From: DASRTE01 sp035656095
GTDB taxonomy: Bacteria; Actinomycetota; Actinomycetes; Jiangellales; Jiangellaceae
DNA: 32,594 nt
Assembly (NCBI GenBank): GCA_035656095.1
Contig: DASRTE010000197.1
Coordinates: 1 to 32,594, forward strand
Direction of reading: 5' to 3'
The notes below the pieces were generated by a model that saw only the letters and a list, made by a program, of their open reading frames with translations, had not been told where the DNA came from and did no database searches. Every line of letters starts with the position of its first letter. Position 1 is the first letter of the stretch. The position numbers were made by a program, and so were the translations under genes. Shown here piece after piece: positions 31,645 through 32,594 of the stretch.

Positions 31645-32594
31645 ATGACGAGCAGCATCGAGGCGCCCACGACCCCCGCGACCCCTCAGGTCGCCGTCAA
31701 CGACATCGGGTCGGAGGAAGACTTCCTCGCGGCGATCGACGAGACCATCAAGTACTTCAACGACGGCGACATCGTGTCCGGTGTCATCGTCAAGGTCGAC
31801 CGGGACGAGGTCCTGCTCGACATCGGCTACAAGACCGAGGGCGTCATCCCGTCGCGCGAGCTGTCGATCAAGCACGACGTCGATCCCGCCGAGGTGGTCT
31901 CCGTCGGCGACCACGTCGAGGCCCTTGTCCTCCAGAAGGAGGACAAGGAAGGCCGGCTGATCCTGTCCAAGAAGCGCGCCCAGTACGAGCGCGCCTGGGG
32001 CAAGATCGAGGAGATCCGGGAGGCCGACGGCGTCGTCAGCGGCACCGTCATCGAGGTGGTCAAGGGCGGTCTCATCCTCGACATCGGGCTGCGCGGCTTC
32101 CTACCCGCGTCGCTGGTCGAGATGCGACGCGTCCGCGACCTGCAGCCGTATGTCGGCAAGGAGATCGAAGCCAAGATCATCGAGCTGGACAAGAACCGAA
32201 ACAACGTCGTCCTGTCGCGTCGCGCGTGGCTCGAGCAGACCCAGTCCGAGGTCCGCTCCACATTCCTCCAGACCCTGCAGAAGGGTCAGATCCGCAAGGG
32301 CGTCGTCTCCTCCATCGTCAACTTCGGCGCGTTCGTCGACCTGGGCGGCGTCGACGGACTCGTGCACGTGTCCGAGCTGTCCTGGAAGCACATCGACCAC
32401 CCCTCCGAGGTGGTCGAGGTCGGTCAGGAGGTCGAGGTCGAGGTCCTGGACGTCGACCTGGAGCGCGAGCGGGTCTCGCTGTCGCTCAAGGCGACCCAGG
32501 AGGACCCGTGGCGCCAGTTCGCCCGCTCCCACCAGATCGGCGAGCTGATCCCGGGCCGGGTGACCAAGCTGGTGCCGTTCGGCGCCTTCGTCCG
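31645..32594 (+). CDS. rpsA: 30S ribosomal protein S1 (3' end outside window)
   Basis: This is the mRNA-binding ribosomal protein S1; 316 codons are visible before the window ends. After an N-terminal stretch (VNDIGSEEDFLAAIDETIKYFNDGD), S1 domains follow at about residues 41-110 (GDIVSGVIVKVDRDEVLLDIGYKTEGVIP), 127-195 (GVVSGTVIEVVKGGLILDIGLRGFLP) and 212-285 (GQIRKGVVSSIVNFGAFVDLGGVDGLVHVSEL). A fourth begins at GELIPGRVTKLVPFGAFV. This is the usual four-domain actinobacterial form. The ATG at 31645 begins MTSSIEAPTTP, with only a weak GGAG about 10 bases upstream. It has its own strong promoter and a long leader. Confidence 0.97.
   Translation, partial: MTSSIEAPTTPATPQVAVNDIGSEEDFLAAIDETIKYFNDGDIVSGVIVKVDRDEVLLDIGYKTEGVIPSRELSIKHDVDPAEVVSVGDHVEALVLQKEDKEGRLILSKKRAQYERAWGKIEEIREADGVVSGTVIEVVKGGLILDIGLRGFLPASLVEMRRVRDLQPYVGKEIEAKIIELDKNRNNVVLSRRAWLEQTQSEVRSTFLQTLQKGQIRKGVVSSIVNFGAFVDLGGVDGLVHVSELSWKHIDHPSEVVEVGQEVEVEVLDVDLERERVSLSLKATQEDPWRQFARSHQIGELIPGRVTKLVPFGAFV

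Noticed and set aside
31457..31648. 63-codon frame in the rpsA leader
   Set aside because: No ribosome-binding site, begins upstream of the predicted transcription start and has no protein-like features; better explained as leader.

Overview
The window is uniformly GC-rich DNA with GTG starts, overlapping stop/start codons and GC-driven antisense shadow frames. This fits a chromosomal segment of a high-GC actinomycete (Actinomycetota). I cannot name the genus. From memory, the order gltB-gltD / pyk / pdtaR / liv transporter / polA / rpsA resembles the Streptomyces chromosome, while the envelope genes between polA and rpsA resemble the mycobacterial AftD and Rv0224c-Rv0227c sets. I see no insertion sequence, phage, integrase, CRISPR array or attachment site, and no gene-free stretch longer than 300 bases.

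Region 1 (1-5241), nitrogen and carbon core: the 3' part of gltB, gltD (8-base overlap), pyk on its own leaderless promoter, a small convergent membrane methyltransferase, and a tRNA with a CAA (Leu) anticodon but a short variable loop.

Region 2 (5242-12806), signalling and uptake: pdtaR (receiver plus ANTAR RNA-binding domain) is followed 3 bases later by a periplasmic-binding-fold lipoprotein. Next comes livK, with a GlnR-like box upstream. Then, convergent across a large two-way terminator, lies the livH-livM-livG-livF operon. LivH carries an added signal peptide and an extracellular beta-sandwich-like domain. Together these encode a high-affinity branched-chain amino acid or related amide/urea importer, plausibly under nitrogen control.

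Region 3 (12947-17782): a DUF554 membrane protein divergent from polA (DNA polymerase I with a degenerate proofreading domain), then a secreted lytic transglycosylase with a long Pro/Thr/Ser tail.

Region 4 (17873-31345), cell-envelope glycan locus: a coupled operon (methyltransferase, 1391-residue AftD-like arabinofuranosyltransferase, GT2, GT4), a divergent GT4/methyltransferase pair, a flippase, a second smaller GT-C-like polytopic protein, a 54-residue DUF2613-like protein and a DUF3068 protein. The likely collective job is synthesis, export and modification of an arabinan-type or other lipid-linked envelope polysaccharide.

Region 5 (31346-32594): a strong promoter with two 20-base tandem repeats just upstream, a leader of about 165 bases, and rpsA (ribosomal protein S1), cut by the window end.

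A recurring theme is leaderless transcription. Four genes (pyk, pdtaR, polA, the 26127 methyltransferase) have a TANNNT box 6-7 bases before a GTG start.
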